Assembly (NCBI RefSeq): GCF_004364165.1
Contig: NZ_SOAY01000013.1
Location: forward strand, 62,001 to 126,000
Source: Maribacter spongiicola
Lineage (GTDB): Bacteria > Bacteroidota > Bacteroidia > Flavobacteriales > Flavobacteriaceae
Length of the DNA stretch: 64,000 bases
Direction of reading: 5' to 3'
Shown here: positions 25,343-33,898 of the stretch, one piece after another
How the letters are laid out: the number at the start of each line of letters is the position of its first letter
Numbering within the stretch: position 1 is the first letter of the stretch
Notes under the pieces: model-generated
What the model was told of the DNA's origin: nothing
The model's database searches: none
The model's input: only the letters and a program-made list of their open reading frames with translations
Position numbers and translations under genes: made by a program

Positions 25343-27793
25343 ATGAATTCTACGAAAAATAAGTTCACACTTAAAATTACCATAAGCTACCTACTGCTAA
25401 TTATTCTAGGGGTTATAGCTTCATATTACATTTACTCTGAAGTTCAAGAATATATTGCCACAGAAACAACTACAGAAAAAGACAATAAGCTTCTTAAAAC
25501 CAACTCTTTTCTTGCCCAACTGTATGAGGCAGAGAGTCTTTCTAAACTTGCATTACAAACAAAGAGCAAAGTAAATTTTACGGCTTACGAGCATAAAATC
25601 GACTCGCTTTACACGAATATTGAAGAATTAAAGACCTTAACAGAAAGTGATTTCCAGCATGGTCTTTTAGATAGTCTTCGCTCTCTTTTAAATAGAAAAG
25701 TTACCAATATCAATGCCTTACGCTCCATTAGACTTAAAAATCAAACGGGCACTGCTATAAATTCTGCCTTGAAAGAATTTGATAAACTTGAAGAATCTTT
25801 GGGTATTATAAAACCCGAAGAATTGGCTCCAAATCTTGACGAACTATCCCCAAAAGCGCAAAGTACCATCAAAAAAGTAGCAGACTACTTAAATGCAAAT
25901 GTGCCCGAAGAAGGTAATGCACAACAAAAAGCACAAAAGATGGATAGTGTTGTTCAGGTTTCTAAAAATCTTTTAAAAGATGTGCAGCAAGAAAATACCC
26001 AGAACGAAAATTCTTTAGCCGTTCAAGAAACCAATATTAATAGAACCGACATTGAACTCTCTCAACAATTGAGAACCATACTTTCTTCTTTTGAACAAGA
26101 AATTATTATGAACAGCTTAGCAAATTCAATAAAAAAAGAAAGTTTGTTAAAAAGAAGTATTCGACTAGCCGTTATTGCCGCCATTCTCGGCTTTTTGGTG
26201 GTTGCCATTTTTACATTTATATTGAATCGAGATTTTTGGAAAGCTAACCTTTACCGCGATAAACTAGAGAAAGAAAAAGCGTATTCAGAATCGCTTTTAA
26301 AAAGTAGGGAACAACTGATCGCTACTGTAAGTCACGATTTAAGAACCCCGCTGAACACTATAAGTGGATACGCGACCATTATTGAAGAATCTAACGACAC
26401 AAAAAAGAATAAAGAATATATTATACACATCAAATCTGCTACAACATATGTGAATAATTTAGTGAACGACTTACTTGATTTCTCGCAGTTAGAAGCCGGT
26501 AAAATGGTTGCCAAGAATTCTACTTTTAGATTGGATAAATTAATACAAGAAAGTTCTAGAAATATAGCATCTCAGTATACAAGCAAAGACATTGAACTAA
26601 TTTTAAAGTTAGACGATTCTTTAAAACAACCAATACATTCGGATGCTTTTCGTTTACGTCAAATTATTTCAAACTTATTAGGTAACGCTTTTAAATTTAC
26701 AGAAAAAGGATGCATCACCTTAACCGGCAGAGTTACAGAATCAAAAGTGCTTATTCTTAAAATAACCGATACAGGCATAGGTATTTCTAAAGAAAAACAA
26801 GAGCTTATTTTTAAGGAATTCACTCAAGCAGAAAGCGATACCGATAAGAAATATGGTGGTTACGGATTAGGACTTACCATAACTAAAAAACTTACAGAAC
26901 TTCTAGAAGGGAAAATTTTATTGGAAAGTGAGATTAATAAAGGAAGCACCTTTACCCTACATATACCCATCGAATTTAGTCAAAAGCCTGAGCAGGTAGC
27001 ACAAGAAAATACTGTATTAAGTAATTTAAAAATGATTGTTTTTGACGACGACACTTCTTTCCTAAAACTTATTGGAGAAATGCTAAAATCTGAAGGAATT
27101 GAAGCTCGACTATTTTCAAACTTCAACGAGTATAAACCTAATGAAAATTTCGATTTTGATGTCGTTTTGACCGATATAGAAATGCCCACGATTACAGGTT
27201 ATGAAATAGTTACTCTGCTGAAATCTGGAGAATTTAAAAATTTTATTAACCAACCGATTTTGGCAATGACCGGGCGACGCGATTTAACTTTAGAACATTT
27301 TACTGAACAAGGTTTCTCTAATCTTATTCGTAAGCCTTTTTCTAATACAGAATTATTACAAAAACTTCACGTTCTTTTCAATAATGCAAATGAAATTATC
27401 CCTGCCAAAGATACTCGCATAGCCACTGATTATCAGCAACTATATAGCTTGAATACCTTAAAAATGTTTTTGGGTGATGACCAAAATGCTATTGACGAAG
27501 TGTTACTTATTTTCAAAAAAGACACCAAAGAGAATGCTCTTTTAATTAGTAACGCAGTGGCTACTTTTGATATTTTACAAGTAAATAAAGTAGCTCATAG
27601 AATGCTGCCTATGTTTCGACAACTAGAGATTAAAAATGCTATTCCTATTTTAGAGACATTTGAAACTTTGAATAGCGATGATTTTTCTGATCAACAACTC
27701 AACGCGAAAAACATAGAATTACAAAAGGAAATTAAGAAGCTATCAGAAATGCTTTCGAAAGAAATAGCTATAAATCCAAATCATAATAGTTGA
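25343..27793 (+). CDS. Hybrid sensor histidine kinase with receiver and Hpt domains
   Basis: 816 residues. Membrane helix (about 10-28), a long helical extracytoplasmic sensor (about 30-270), a second helix (about 275-296), a short coiled coil, then HisKA with the H-box LIATVSHDLRTPLNTISGY, an ATPase domain (N-box LRQIISNLLGNAFKFTEKG, G1 ITDTGIGIS, G2 YGGYGLGLTITKKL), a receiver (VVLTDIEMPTITGYE with the acceptor Asp) and a C-terminal Hpt-like helix pair with the His in KVAHRMLPMFRQL. It is a self-contained phosphorelay. Its end overlaps the convergent NtrC-type gene by 26 bases, the probable partner. Confidence 0.93.
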   Translation: MNSTKNKFTLKITISYLLLIILGVIASYYIYSEVQEYIATETTTEKDNKLLKTNSFLAQLYEAESLSKLALQTKSKVNFTAYEHKIDSLYTNIEELKTLTESDFQHGLLDSLRSLLNRKVTNINALRSIRLKNQTGTAINSALKEFDKLEESLGIIKPEELAPNLDELSPKAQSTIKKVADYLNANVPEEGNAQQKAQKMDSVVQVSKNLLKDVQQENTQNENSLAVQETNINRTDIELSQQLRTILSSFEQEIIMNSLANSIKKESLLKRSIRLAVIAAILGFLVVAIFTFILNRDFWKANLYRDKLEKEKAYSESLLKSREQLIATVSHDLRTPLNTISGYATIIEESNDTKKNKEYIIHIKSATTYVNNLVNDLLDFSQLEAGKMVAKNSTFRLDKLIQESSRNIASQYTSKDIELILKLDDSLKQPIHSDAFRLRQIISNLLGNAFKFTEKGCITLTGRVTESKVLILKITDTGIGISKEKQELIFKEFTQAESDTDKKYGGYGLGLTITKKLTELLEGKILLESEINKGSTFTLHIPIEFSQKPEQVAQENTVLSNLKMIVFDDDTSFLKLIGEMLKSEGIEARLFSNFNEYKPNENFDFDVVLTDIEMPTITGYEIVTLLKSGEFKNFINQPILAMTGRRDLTLEHFTEQGFSNLIRKPFSNTELLQKLHVLFNNANEIIPAKDTRIATDYQQLYSLNTLKMFLGDDQNAIDEVLLIFKKDTKENALLISNAVATFDILQVNKVAHRMLPMFRQLEIKNAIPILETFETLNSDDFSDQQLNAKNIELQKEIKKLSEMLSKEIAINPNHNS

Positions 27794-29126
27794 TTCGATT
27801 ATACAGTGTTTTTCTTGTAACCTGTAGTAGTTTAGCTGCTTTCGATTTATTATAATTAGTGCGTTTTAAAGCATTTACAATTTGTTCTTTTTCAAAATCT
27901 GCCTTTGATAGGCTCCCTATTTCTGCTGTTTCTAAAACCGGACTCATCAACTCCGATGGTAATACCTTTGCTTCCACCCTATCTGAAGTAGATAGCAAAA
28001 CTGCTCGCTGTATTACATTCTGTAATTCTCGAATGTTACCAGGCCAATGATAAGCATTGAAAATATCCCAAACCTCATCAGAAAAATCAAGAATTTGTTT
28101 ATTCAACTTTTCATTGAACTTACTTAAAAAGTGAGACGCTAATACCGATAAATCTCCGTGCCTGTTTTTTAAAGCAGGTATTTGCAATGAAAACTCATTC
28201 AAACGATGATACAGATCTTCACGAAAAGTGCCTTTTTCAACTGCGGCTTTTAAATCTTCATTTGTGGCAGACAGTATTCGAACATCAACCTCTATTTCGG
28301 TATTACTGCCTATTCTTTTTATTTTTCGCTCTTGTAACGCTCTTAATAACTGTATTTGGTTCTCATATGAAAGATTACCCACCTCATCTAAAAACAAAGT
28401 TCCACCGTTGGCAGCTTCAAAGCTTCCTATTTTATCCGCTACAGCACCTGTAAAACTTCCTTTTATATGTCCGAAGAACTCACTTGCAGCAAGTTCTTTT
28501 GGTATTGCCCCACAATCTAGTGCGATAAATGGCTTTTCATTTCTTGTGCTTTTTTGATGAATGGCTTTCGCCGTAACCTCTTTACCAGTTCCACTTTCAC
28601 CAATGATTAAAACCGACATATCCGTAGGTGCAACCAAAATAATATGCTCTTCTAATTTTTGGGTTGCCTCGCTATTTAGCACTAATTTACCAGAACGAAC
28701 TTCACCCTCTTTATTGACTACTTTACCCTTAGAATTTTCAGGTATTTCAAAAGGACTCTCTTTTGAAGATACTGGTTTTGAATTTAAAGCACCATCAATA
28801 ACCGAAAGCATCTGATCCGGAGTGAAAGGTTTAGAAATATAATCGTAAGCCCCCATTTTCATTGCTTTTACAGCTGTAGAAACTTCTGCATACCCTGTCA
28901 TTACAATGACAGGAATCTTTCCTTTTAACTCAGACACCAATTTAATTCCGTCATAATCTGGTAACCGCAAGTCTGTAATTACTAATTGAAAATCGTGTTC
29001 TTTTAATTGTTTTTCGCCATCTAACCCAGTATGACTTAATACTACATCATAACTATTTCTTGCTAAAAACTTTTGAAGCATTTGAGCGAATGAAGTATCA
29101 TCTTCAATAATTAGAATTTTAGTCAT
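27768..29126 (-). CDS. NtrC-type sigma-54-dependent response regulator
   Basis: 452 residues. Receiver (1-120) with Asp52 in VITDLRLPDYDG and Lys in YDYISKPFTP; AAA+ domain with Walker A GESGTGKEVTAKAIH, the sigma-54 contact loop as GSFTGA (a known variant of GAFTGA), Walker B GGTLFLDEVGN and arginine-finger region RREDLYHRLN-like (TFREDLYHRLNEF); C-terminal Fis-type helix-turn-helix (NKSKAAKLLQVTRKTLYNRI). It should activate sigma-54 promoters. Convergent with the hybrid kinase, and followed on its strand by three small exported paralogues that are candidate targets. Confidence 0.95.
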   Translation of the reverse strand: MTKILIIEDDTSFAQMLQKFLARNSYDVVLSHTGLDGEKQLKEHDFQLVITDLRLPDYDGIKLVSELKGKIPVIVMTGYAEVSTAVKAMKMGAYDYISKPFTPDQMLSVIDGALNSKPVSSKESPFEIPENSKGKVVNKEGEVRSGKLVLNSEATQKLEEHIILVAPTDMSVLIIGESGTGKEVTAKAIHQKSTRNEKPFIALDCGAIPKELAASEFFGHIKGSFTGAVADKIGSFEAANGGTLFLDEVGNLSYENQIQLLRALQERKIKRIGSNTEIEVDVRILSATNEDLKAAVEKGTFREDLYHRLNEFSLQIPALKNRHGDLSVLASHFLSKFNEKLNKQILDFSDEVWDIFNAYHWPGNIRELQNVIQRAVLLSTSDRVEAKVLPSELMSPVLETAEIGSLSKADFEKEQIVNALKRTNYNKSKAAKLLQVTRKTLYNRINYYDLDL

Positions 29127-29230
29127 AGATAGTTTGGTGTTCTTAGTATCTACGTAAAAATACCATAAGCCGACTATTTGTATTTTAAAATTATCATAAA
29201 GGTTTTATACCATTCATTTAAAAAAAAACA

Positions 29231-29267
29231 TAAAAAAAGGAAAGAATAGCCTTTAGCTATCCTTTCC
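29231..29267 (-). terminator. Intrinsic terminator after small exported protein 1
   Basis: 12-bp stem with one mismatch (GGAAAG-ATAGC / GCTAT-CTTTCC) followed on the minus strand by TTTTTTT and a second T-run. Confidence 0.85.
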
Positions 29268-29304
29268 TGACCAAACCAACTTGAACAAACAAGTTTCTCT
29301 ATAA

Positions 29305-29622
29305 TTACATATCTATCCAATTACCTTCTTCATCTGCATACACTGTACCTTGTGTACCGTCTTCAAGAGATAATACCAGCTTATATTGTTTCTTTTCATT
29401 TGTATACGCCTTATCTAGATTTGCCGTTGGAAAATTCTTAGATACTGCATCTGTTACGGCTTGAGGCACTTCTGCAACCGAAATCTCTTCGAAATCTTCC
29501 GTTACTATTGAAATCTCATTTACTTGGTTATGCTGAATTCCATTTTCTGAAACCAATACATCTTGTGCATTCATTGCAAAACCTCCTATTGTCATCGCTC
29601 CTAATAAAAATAAAGTTTTCAT
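29305..29622 (-). CDS. Small exported PepSY-like protein, copy 1 of 3
   Basis: 105 residues counted from the ATG that gives a proper signal peptide (MKTLFLLGAMTIGGFAMNAQ); an upstream in-frame ATG would add 11 residues that spoil it. The mature part has a helix with FPTANLDKAYTNEKKQYKLV, then paired strands ending VYADEEGNWIDM. The same layout recurs in the next two minus-strand genes. It resembles a single PepSY/DUF2874-like unit. Periplasmic location inferred; function unknown. Has its own terminator, so it is a monocistronic unit. Confidence 0.75.
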   Translation of the reverse strand: MKTLFLLGAMTIGGFAMNAQDVLVSENGIQHNQVNEISIVTEDFEEISVAEVPQAVTDAVSKNFPTANLDKAYTNEKKQYKLVLSLEDGTQGTVYADEEGNWIDM

Positions 29623-29840
29623 CTTTTTTATATTTAAGTTAATAATACATATCAATACTATTAGCTAAGAAAAAAGAATGCCAGAAAACTTCAGAACAAC
29701 ATATAGATTGATTTTCAATACCTTACAGTTATTTCAACCTTTTAAAACTTGAGTAAAACTGTATCTTTACGGTATTACTGTATAATTTTTACCCATTAAA
29801 ATCATCACCTATTCAGCAATTTTAGAACTTAAATAAAGAC

Positions 29841-29870
29841 AAAAAAAAGGAGCTGCAAATTGCAGCCCCC
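29841..29870 (-). terminator. Orphan intrinsic terminator (no gene ends here)
   Basis: Stem built on GCTGCAA / TTGCAGC with flanking G-C pairs, followed on the minus strand by eight T. The nearest annotated minus-strand gene upstream, copy 2, already has its own terminator at 30188-30221, so this one implies a separate short transcript. Confidence 0.75.
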
Positions 29871-30044
29871 CTCAAACCACCTATCAAACTCTTGTCTTAA
29901 AATTCTAAATCAACACCTCAATCAATTCAACAACAACTAAAATTGGCAATGCTAATCCTGGGGATTATTTCAAATACAATTATCTGGTGGCACCTTCATA
30001 GTTAACGGTTAGTGTTTACGCGAAAGTGATATTTTAATTATTTA
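29841..30044 (-). ncRNA. Candidate small RNA of about 200 nt
   Basis: Bounded by the -7-like TATGTTTG at 30051-30058 and the strong terminator at 29841-29870, both on the minus strand. The interval has no open frame above about ten codons. No match to a known RNA family was recognised. The 5' end is predicted from the promoter element only; a short peptide gene at 30042-30128 is an alternative explanation for the terminator. Confidence 0.35.
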
Positions 30045-30187
30045 TTTCTCCAAACATAATTTTGATATTACACCTAATGAAAAAATCAAAACTGTGCTTA
30101 AAACTAAAATAAATACTAATGTGACCATTGTTTCATAACTTGCTTCACTTATTTAGACACAAGATTTTCTGATAGGTCACATTTTAA

Positions 30188-30221
30188 ATAAAAAAAAACT
30201 GCATTTTGCAGTTTTTTTTAT
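30188..30221 (-). terminator. Intrinsic terminator after small exported protein 2
   Basis: Stem AAAAAAACTGCA / TGCAGTTTTTTT with a 3-base loop; T-run on both strands. Placed 19 bases past the stop of the copy 2 gene. Confidence 0.85.
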
Positions 30222-30239
30222 TCCTGAGTATTAATCAGA

Positions 30240-30545
30240 TTACTTTTTAATGATCCAATTGCCGTACTGGTCTATATATACGGTTTTTCTTGTTCCGCTT
30301 TTAAGTACCATTATTAATTTGAATTCTCCTTTATCATTTTTAAAAGCAGCGCCTAGTTTAGATGTTGGGTATTGCTTTAATATTTCTTCAATCACCGGTG
30401 GTGTTAATTCGCTCGATTTAATTTTTACGTATTCATCTGCCGCTTTAACTACAACTACTGTTTCGACTATGTCGAAGCTAGTTTTTGCTGCTGCGTTAAA
30501 CATGATTCCGAAAGTCAAGAATACTATTAATGCGTAATTTTTCAT
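30240..30545 (-). CDS. Small exported PepSY-like protein, copy 2 of 3
   Basis: 101 residues with a signal peptide (MKNYALIVFLTFGIMFNAAA). The mature part, SSELTPPVIEEILKQYPTSK then LGAAFKNDKGEFKLIMVLKSG and VYIDQYGNWIIKK, matches copies 1 and 3 in order of helix, K-x-A-(F/Y) strand and closing YxDxxGNW strand, but the sequence has diverged well. Followed by a strong terminator, so transcribed alone. Function unknown. Confidence 0.75.
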   Translation of the reverse strand: MKNYALIVFLTFGIMFNAAAKTSFDIVETVVVVKAADEYVKIKSSELTPPVIEEILKQYPTSKLGAAFKNDKGEFKLIMVLKSGTRKTVYIDQYGNWIIKK

Positions 30546-30642
30546 GCTAATAATTTTAATCGTTAATAACTCTAAATCTTAAAATACTTACGGAGTAATC
30601 TTACATATGGATTATTACTTAACGAAATTTTAAAATTTTAAA

Positions 30643-30670
30643 CTAAAAAAAGCTGCCTAGGCAGCTTTTC
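30643..30670 (-). terminator. Intrinsic terminator after small exported protein 3
   Basis: Fully palindromic core AGCTGCCTAGGCAGCT between an A-run and a T-run; functions in the minus direction after copy 3. Confidence 0.85.
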
Positions 30671-30698
30671 ATAAACAACTAATTCAAACTTATAATTA

Positions 30699-31001
30699 TT
30701 ACATTTCTAACCAGTTACCTTCTGCATCTGCATAAAGTACACTAGAAACTCCATCTTGTGTAGTAATTTCTAATTTATAATTATTTTCATCATCAACGTA
30801 CGCTTTACTCAACATTGCACCTTCATAATCTGTTGCTAAAGCATTTACAATTGGTGTCGGTAAATCAGAAGCAGCAACTTCTGTATAGTCTTGTAAAAAG
30901 ATATCTTCCATTATACCATCGTGAAATATAATTGGGGTAGCTGCAGTACCTATTGTTAAACTACCTATGGCTAAAGCTGTGGCAAAAACTAATTTTTTCA
31001 T
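30699..31001 (-). CDS. Small exported PepSY-like protein, copy 3 of 3
   Basis: 100 residues from the ATG giving the signal peptide MKKLVFATALAIGSLTIGTA; a longer in-frame start 25 codons upstream adds a hydrophobic stretch that is unlikely to be coding. The mature part, SDLPTPIVNALATDYEGAML then SKAYVDDENNYKLEITTQDG and LYADAEGNWLEM, aligns with copies 1 and 2. A TGGCAC at 31051-31056 (minus) lies 50 bases upstream. Function unknown; the three copies beside an NtrC-type regulator suggest a shared stimulus. Confidence 0.75.
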   Translation of the reverse strand: MKKLVFATALAIGSLTIGTAATPIIFHDGIMEDIFLQDYTEVAASDLPTPIVNALATDYEGAMLSKAYVDDENNYKLEITTQDGVSSVLYADAEGNWLEM

Positions 31002-31151
31002 ATTTATATATTTTAAATTAAACATTCTTGTAAAGTATATTAGGAAAATTGTGCCACTAAAAAATATTCCCACCAATAACAGATAAAATGCTCTATATCA
31101 TATAATTACATTTTTTTAGGTATTTTGAACTGTGGGTAAAAATGTGTGTAA

Positions 31152-31181
31152 ACAAAAAAAGTGTGTAGAAACTACACACTT
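31152..31181 (-). terminator. Intrinsic terminator of the DUF4301 operon
   Basis: 10-bp stem AAGTGTGTAG / CTACACACTT with a 3-base loop, then TTTTTTT on the minus strand, 26 bases past the DUF4301 stop. Confidence 0.85.
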
Positions 31182-31206
31182 ATTGTACTATATAATATGT
31201 TATTAT

Positions 31207-32745
31207 CTAAGCTTGATGCGAATCTTTCAAAAGATCAACCACACTTTTTACAGGATTAAAGGTTACCAATGGCACTTCTACAAAGATTGTATTCCAAAAT
31301 GCCATAGCTCCGTTCCATAATCCTGGAAGTTCAAGAGCCTTTAATTCTTTACCGTCTTTAGTTTTACCTGTAATAAAACCTTGCTTTTCATCAACAAACT
31401 TTAACAGATCATATTTCTCACCTTTATAGTTACGTACCGCACATACCAAATCTACGGGATTAAAATGCGTAGAATTCTTTAGTAAGTCTGCCTGCTGTTG
31501 ATCATCCATATCTATTTGGGCAGATTCTATTATCTGTAAAGAAACTTCACCTTTACCATTGGTCACCCAAAAAGGACCACCACCTGGCTCACCTTCATTT
31601 TTAACCATACCACAAATACGAATTGGTCTATTAATCTTATCTTTTAATACGGATATTTTTTCGCTGTTAGATTTTGAATCAAAGTCATCTGAGAAACGAA
31701 CGTTCAGGTTTGTAACCAAAAAGTTTCTGACTTCTTCGATTTGCGCATCATCTACATCGCCCTTATCGAGTAATGCAGCATATTCGAATGCTTTTTCTTG
31801 CTCTTTTAGAAGTACACCTGCCAAAACCTTTTTACTATCGGCAACTGCTTTAGCATCTTTCATTACGGCAACGTTATCAATATTCTTTATAAAAATAACA
31901 TCGGCGTCTTGCTCATTTAAATTTTGGATCAAGGCTCCATGTCCTCCTGGTCTAAACAACACCGAACCATCTTCATTTCTAAATGGATTATTATCCATAT
32001 CAACCGCCAAGGTATCTGTAGATGGTTTTTGAAAAGAATAGTCTACGTTATATGTAATACCGGTATCTGCAGAAACTTTTGGTCCAGAGGATTTAAACTC
32101 CTCTCCGAACATTTCTTCATGCTGTTCTGATATCGTAAAATGTAAATTAGCTTTTCCGTTAGAGCCTGCATAAAGAGCTCCTTCTTTTAAATGTTCTTCA
32201 AAAGGAGTGGCTGCAGAAGCTTCATATTTATGAAATGGCAATAATCCCTTTGGATAAAAACCGTAGTTCAATGCATTCTCGCCTAATAGTTCAGTGATAA
32301 AACTAAAAACCTTCTCTCCCTGAGCATCAGATCTCACAGCTATTCTATCCATCACCTTTTGGTAAAACGGAAAGCGTTCTAATCCTTCAGAGAACTTCTT
32401 AATATCGTTATCATTAGTCCTAGTCAAATAAGCTTCTAAAGTTTCTTCACTTGGGCTATAAGCACCTAAAAAACTAAATAACGCTTTAAACATTCTAGAA
32501 GCTGCACCAGAAGCCGGTACAAATTTTAAAATATCAAGATCTTTTAATTTTGAATCATAAAACGAAATAAGCTCTTTCTCTTCTGCATCAGAGAATTTTA
32601 GAATACCATTACCGATTACGGCTGCATTCTCTAATTTTACAAAAGGTATACCTTCTTTGAAGGTGTTGATATGACTCAACATTTGCTCTTTTGAAATTCC
32701 TTTTTCTGCTAATTGCTTAATGTCTTTATCTGTAAGTTCGATCAT
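31207..32745 (-). CDS. DUF4301 family protein
   Basis: 512-residue cytoplasmic protein of the Bacteroidota family DUF4301. Recognisable stretches include FVPASGAASRMFKALFSFLG, GFYPKGLLPFHKYEASAATP, LFRPGGHGALIQNLNEQDAD and NEGEPGGGPFWVTNGKG. The SGAASRMFK and PGGHGALI blocks recall sugar-nucleotide or nucleotidyl-transferase folds, but no function is established. Last gene of a five-gene operon; its start overlaps the NadR-like gene by 4 bases. Confidence 0.88.
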   Translation of the reverse strand: MIELTDKDIKQLAEKGISKEQMLSHINTFKEGIPFVKLENAAVIGNGILKFSDAEEKELISFYDSKLKDLDILKFVPASGAASRMFKALFSFLGAYSPSEETLEAYLTRTNDNDIKKFSEGLERFPFYQKVMDRIAVRSDAQGEKVFSFITELLGENALNYGFYPKGLLPFHKYEASAATPFEEHLKEGALYAGSNGKANLHFTISEQHEEMFGEEFKSSGPKVSADTGITYNVDYSFQKPSTDTLAVDMDNNPFRNEDGSVLFRPGGHGALIQNLNEQDADVIFIKNIDNVAVMKDAKAVADSKKVLAGVLLKEQEKAFEYAALLDKGDVDDAQIEEVRNFLVTNLNVRFSDDFDSKSNSEKISVLKDKINRPIRICGMVKNEGEPGGGPFWVTNGKGEVSLQIIESAQIDMDDQQQADLLKNSTHFNPVDLVCAVRNYKGEKYDLLKFVDEKQGFITGKTKDGKELKALELPGLWNGAMAFWNTIFVEVPLVTFNPVKSVVDLLKDSHQA

Positions 32746-33305
32746 TTATGTAATAAGGTATCTATATGGTTAATGGCTTTTTCTAAACGTTGTTTTTTGT
32801 TCCCCTTCAAGGTAATAAATTTTTTACCGTATTTTTCTAAAGTGTCTTTAAAATAATTGAACATTTCCTCCCTTTCATTCGGCTTATCTCTTAGGTCGTC
32901 AGCTTCCCACGGGATATCTATATAAGTCAGCAAATAAAGATCATAAGTATTCTCTAAGGCATATTTTTCTAATACTGGATCACAGTCACCGATATAATAT
33001 GCCTCCGAATATACTTTGGTTTCCAACAAATCAGTATCGCAAATAAGAATATCTGTTGCTTTTTTCGTCAATTTATTCTCCATTCTCATTTGCCCTTCGG
33101 CAATAGGTAATAAATCATGTGGTTCACATGTTTTTCGCTCATTATTCCATTTATCCTGTAGATAATCTCTAGCATATTCGGGCACCCAAACGGTATGGTA
33201 ATGCCTTGCCAATTGTTCTGACAAGGTTGTTTTACCTGTAGATTCTGGTCCGAAAAGAACCACTTTTAAGACATCTGAAGGTTCTTGTCTGTATTTTTCT
33301 TCCAT
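32742..33305 (-). CDS. NadR-like P-loop kinase (ribosylnicotinamide kinase domain)
   Basis: 187 residues. Walker A is LFGPESTGKTTLSEQL, followed by VWVPEYARDYLQDKW, typical of the C-terminal ribosylnicotinamide kinase domain of NadR, then ICDTDLLETKVYSE and a lid region. The adenylyltransferase half of NadR is absent. In this family it phosphorylates nicotinamide riboside as it enters through PnuC, trapping it. The PnuC-type gene overlaps its start by 40 bases. A thiamine-related substrate cannot be ruled out, as a thiamine-binding protein is next in the operon. Confidence 0.8.
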   Translation of the reverse strand: MEEKYRQEPSDVLKVVLFGPESTGKTTLSEQLARHYHTVWVPEYARDYLQDKWNNERKTCEPHDLLPIAEGQMRMENKLTKKATDILICDTDLLETKVYSEAYYIGDCDPVLEKYALENTYDLYLLTYIDIPWEADDLRDKPNEREEMFNYFKDTLEKYGKKFITLKGNKKQRLEKAINHIDTLLHK

Positions 33306-33898
33306 GCATTATACCCGTAAAAGGCCAATATTGTAAAAATGAGATACTGAAAACTAGTAAACGTAAATCCTTTATAAAAGTATAATGGAATAGATATTAA
33401 ATCTCCAATGATCCAATATATCCAATTTTCTACTTTTCTCTTGGCCATCAGCCACATACCCACAAAAAATATTGCTGTTGTTATGGTATCAACATAAGCC
33501 GTCCAACTATTCCATTTATCAAAAACTTGATACACCGTAAACACAAAAATGATCGTAACTACAAAAATGAGAGCCGATGTAATATGTTCTTTTTTAGTTA
33601 CTCGGGTAATAGGTGTGTAATGTTCCGCATCTACTTTTCTTGTCCATATATACCAGCCATATATACTCATCGTAAAATAGTAGGCATTGATCATCATGTC
33701 ACCTAACAACCCCCATTTTAAGAGTAGGTAGACGAATATAGATGTACTTACCAAACCTGTAGGGTACACTAAAATTTTGTTCTGTTTGGAAAACCAAACC
33801 GATAACAGTCCGAAAATGACCGCTACAATTTCTAGAATAATATCTAAAGTATCATAATCGGAATATTGACCAAAGAGATAATCAAAAATGGGGCTCAT
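33266..33898 (-). CDS. pnuC: PnuC-family vitamin transporter
   Basis: 210-residue inner-membrane facilitator with about seven helices. Family motifs: VYPTGLVSTSIFVYLLLKWG, MMINAYYFTMSIYGWYIW, and NWIYWIIGDLISIPLYFYKG, whose WxxW pair matches the PnuC substrate motif. The position after the second Trp where nicotinamide-riboside PnuC commonly has Asn is Asp here (WIYWIIGD). The family includes nicotinamide-riboside (PnuC) and thiamine (PnuT) members. The NadR-like kinase favours the former and the thiamine-binding protein the latter. Overlaps both neighbours (40 and 17 bases). Confidence 0.88.
   Translation of the reverse strand: MSPIFDYLFGQYSDYDTLDIILEIVAVIFGLLSVWFSKQNKILVYPTGLVSTSIFVYLLLKWGLLGDMMINAYYFTMSIYGWYIWTRKVDAEHYTPITRVTKKEHITSALIFVVTIIFVFTVYQVFDKWNSWTAYVDTITTAIFFVGMWLMAKRKVENWIYWIIGDLISIPLYFYKGFTFTSFQYLIFTILAFYGYNAWKKNTDKNLQMS

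Larger units (their letters stand above)
29623..30239. other. 617-base gap between two of the small exported genes
   Basis: No long open frame. It holds the leader of copy 1 (with TGGCAT at 29679-29684, minus), an orphan minus-strand terminator at 29841-29870, a TATGTTTG -7-like element at 30051-30058 (minus), a 28-codon hydrophobic frame at 30042-30128 (minus) that may be chance, and the terminator of copy 2. No tRNA-like cloverleaf was seen. Confidence 0.6.

Noticed and set aside
30042-30128. 28-codon hydrophobic frame on the minus strand
   Set aside because: Too short and AT-rich to separate from chance; kept only as an alternative explanation for the orphan terminator.
30601-30630. Imperfect AGTAAT...ATTACT symmetry upstream of copy 2 of the small exported genes
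   Set aside because: Arms are interrupted by an insertion and the region is AT-rich; too weak to claim as an operator.
31132-31320. 62-codon plus-strand frame near the DUF4301 terminator
   Set aside because: It spans a strong terminator and the end of the DUF4301 gene, with no domain or plausible start context.
31559-32130. Long plus-strand frames (157 and 68 codons) opposite DUF4301
   Set aside because: They are antisense to a well-supported gene and show no family features.
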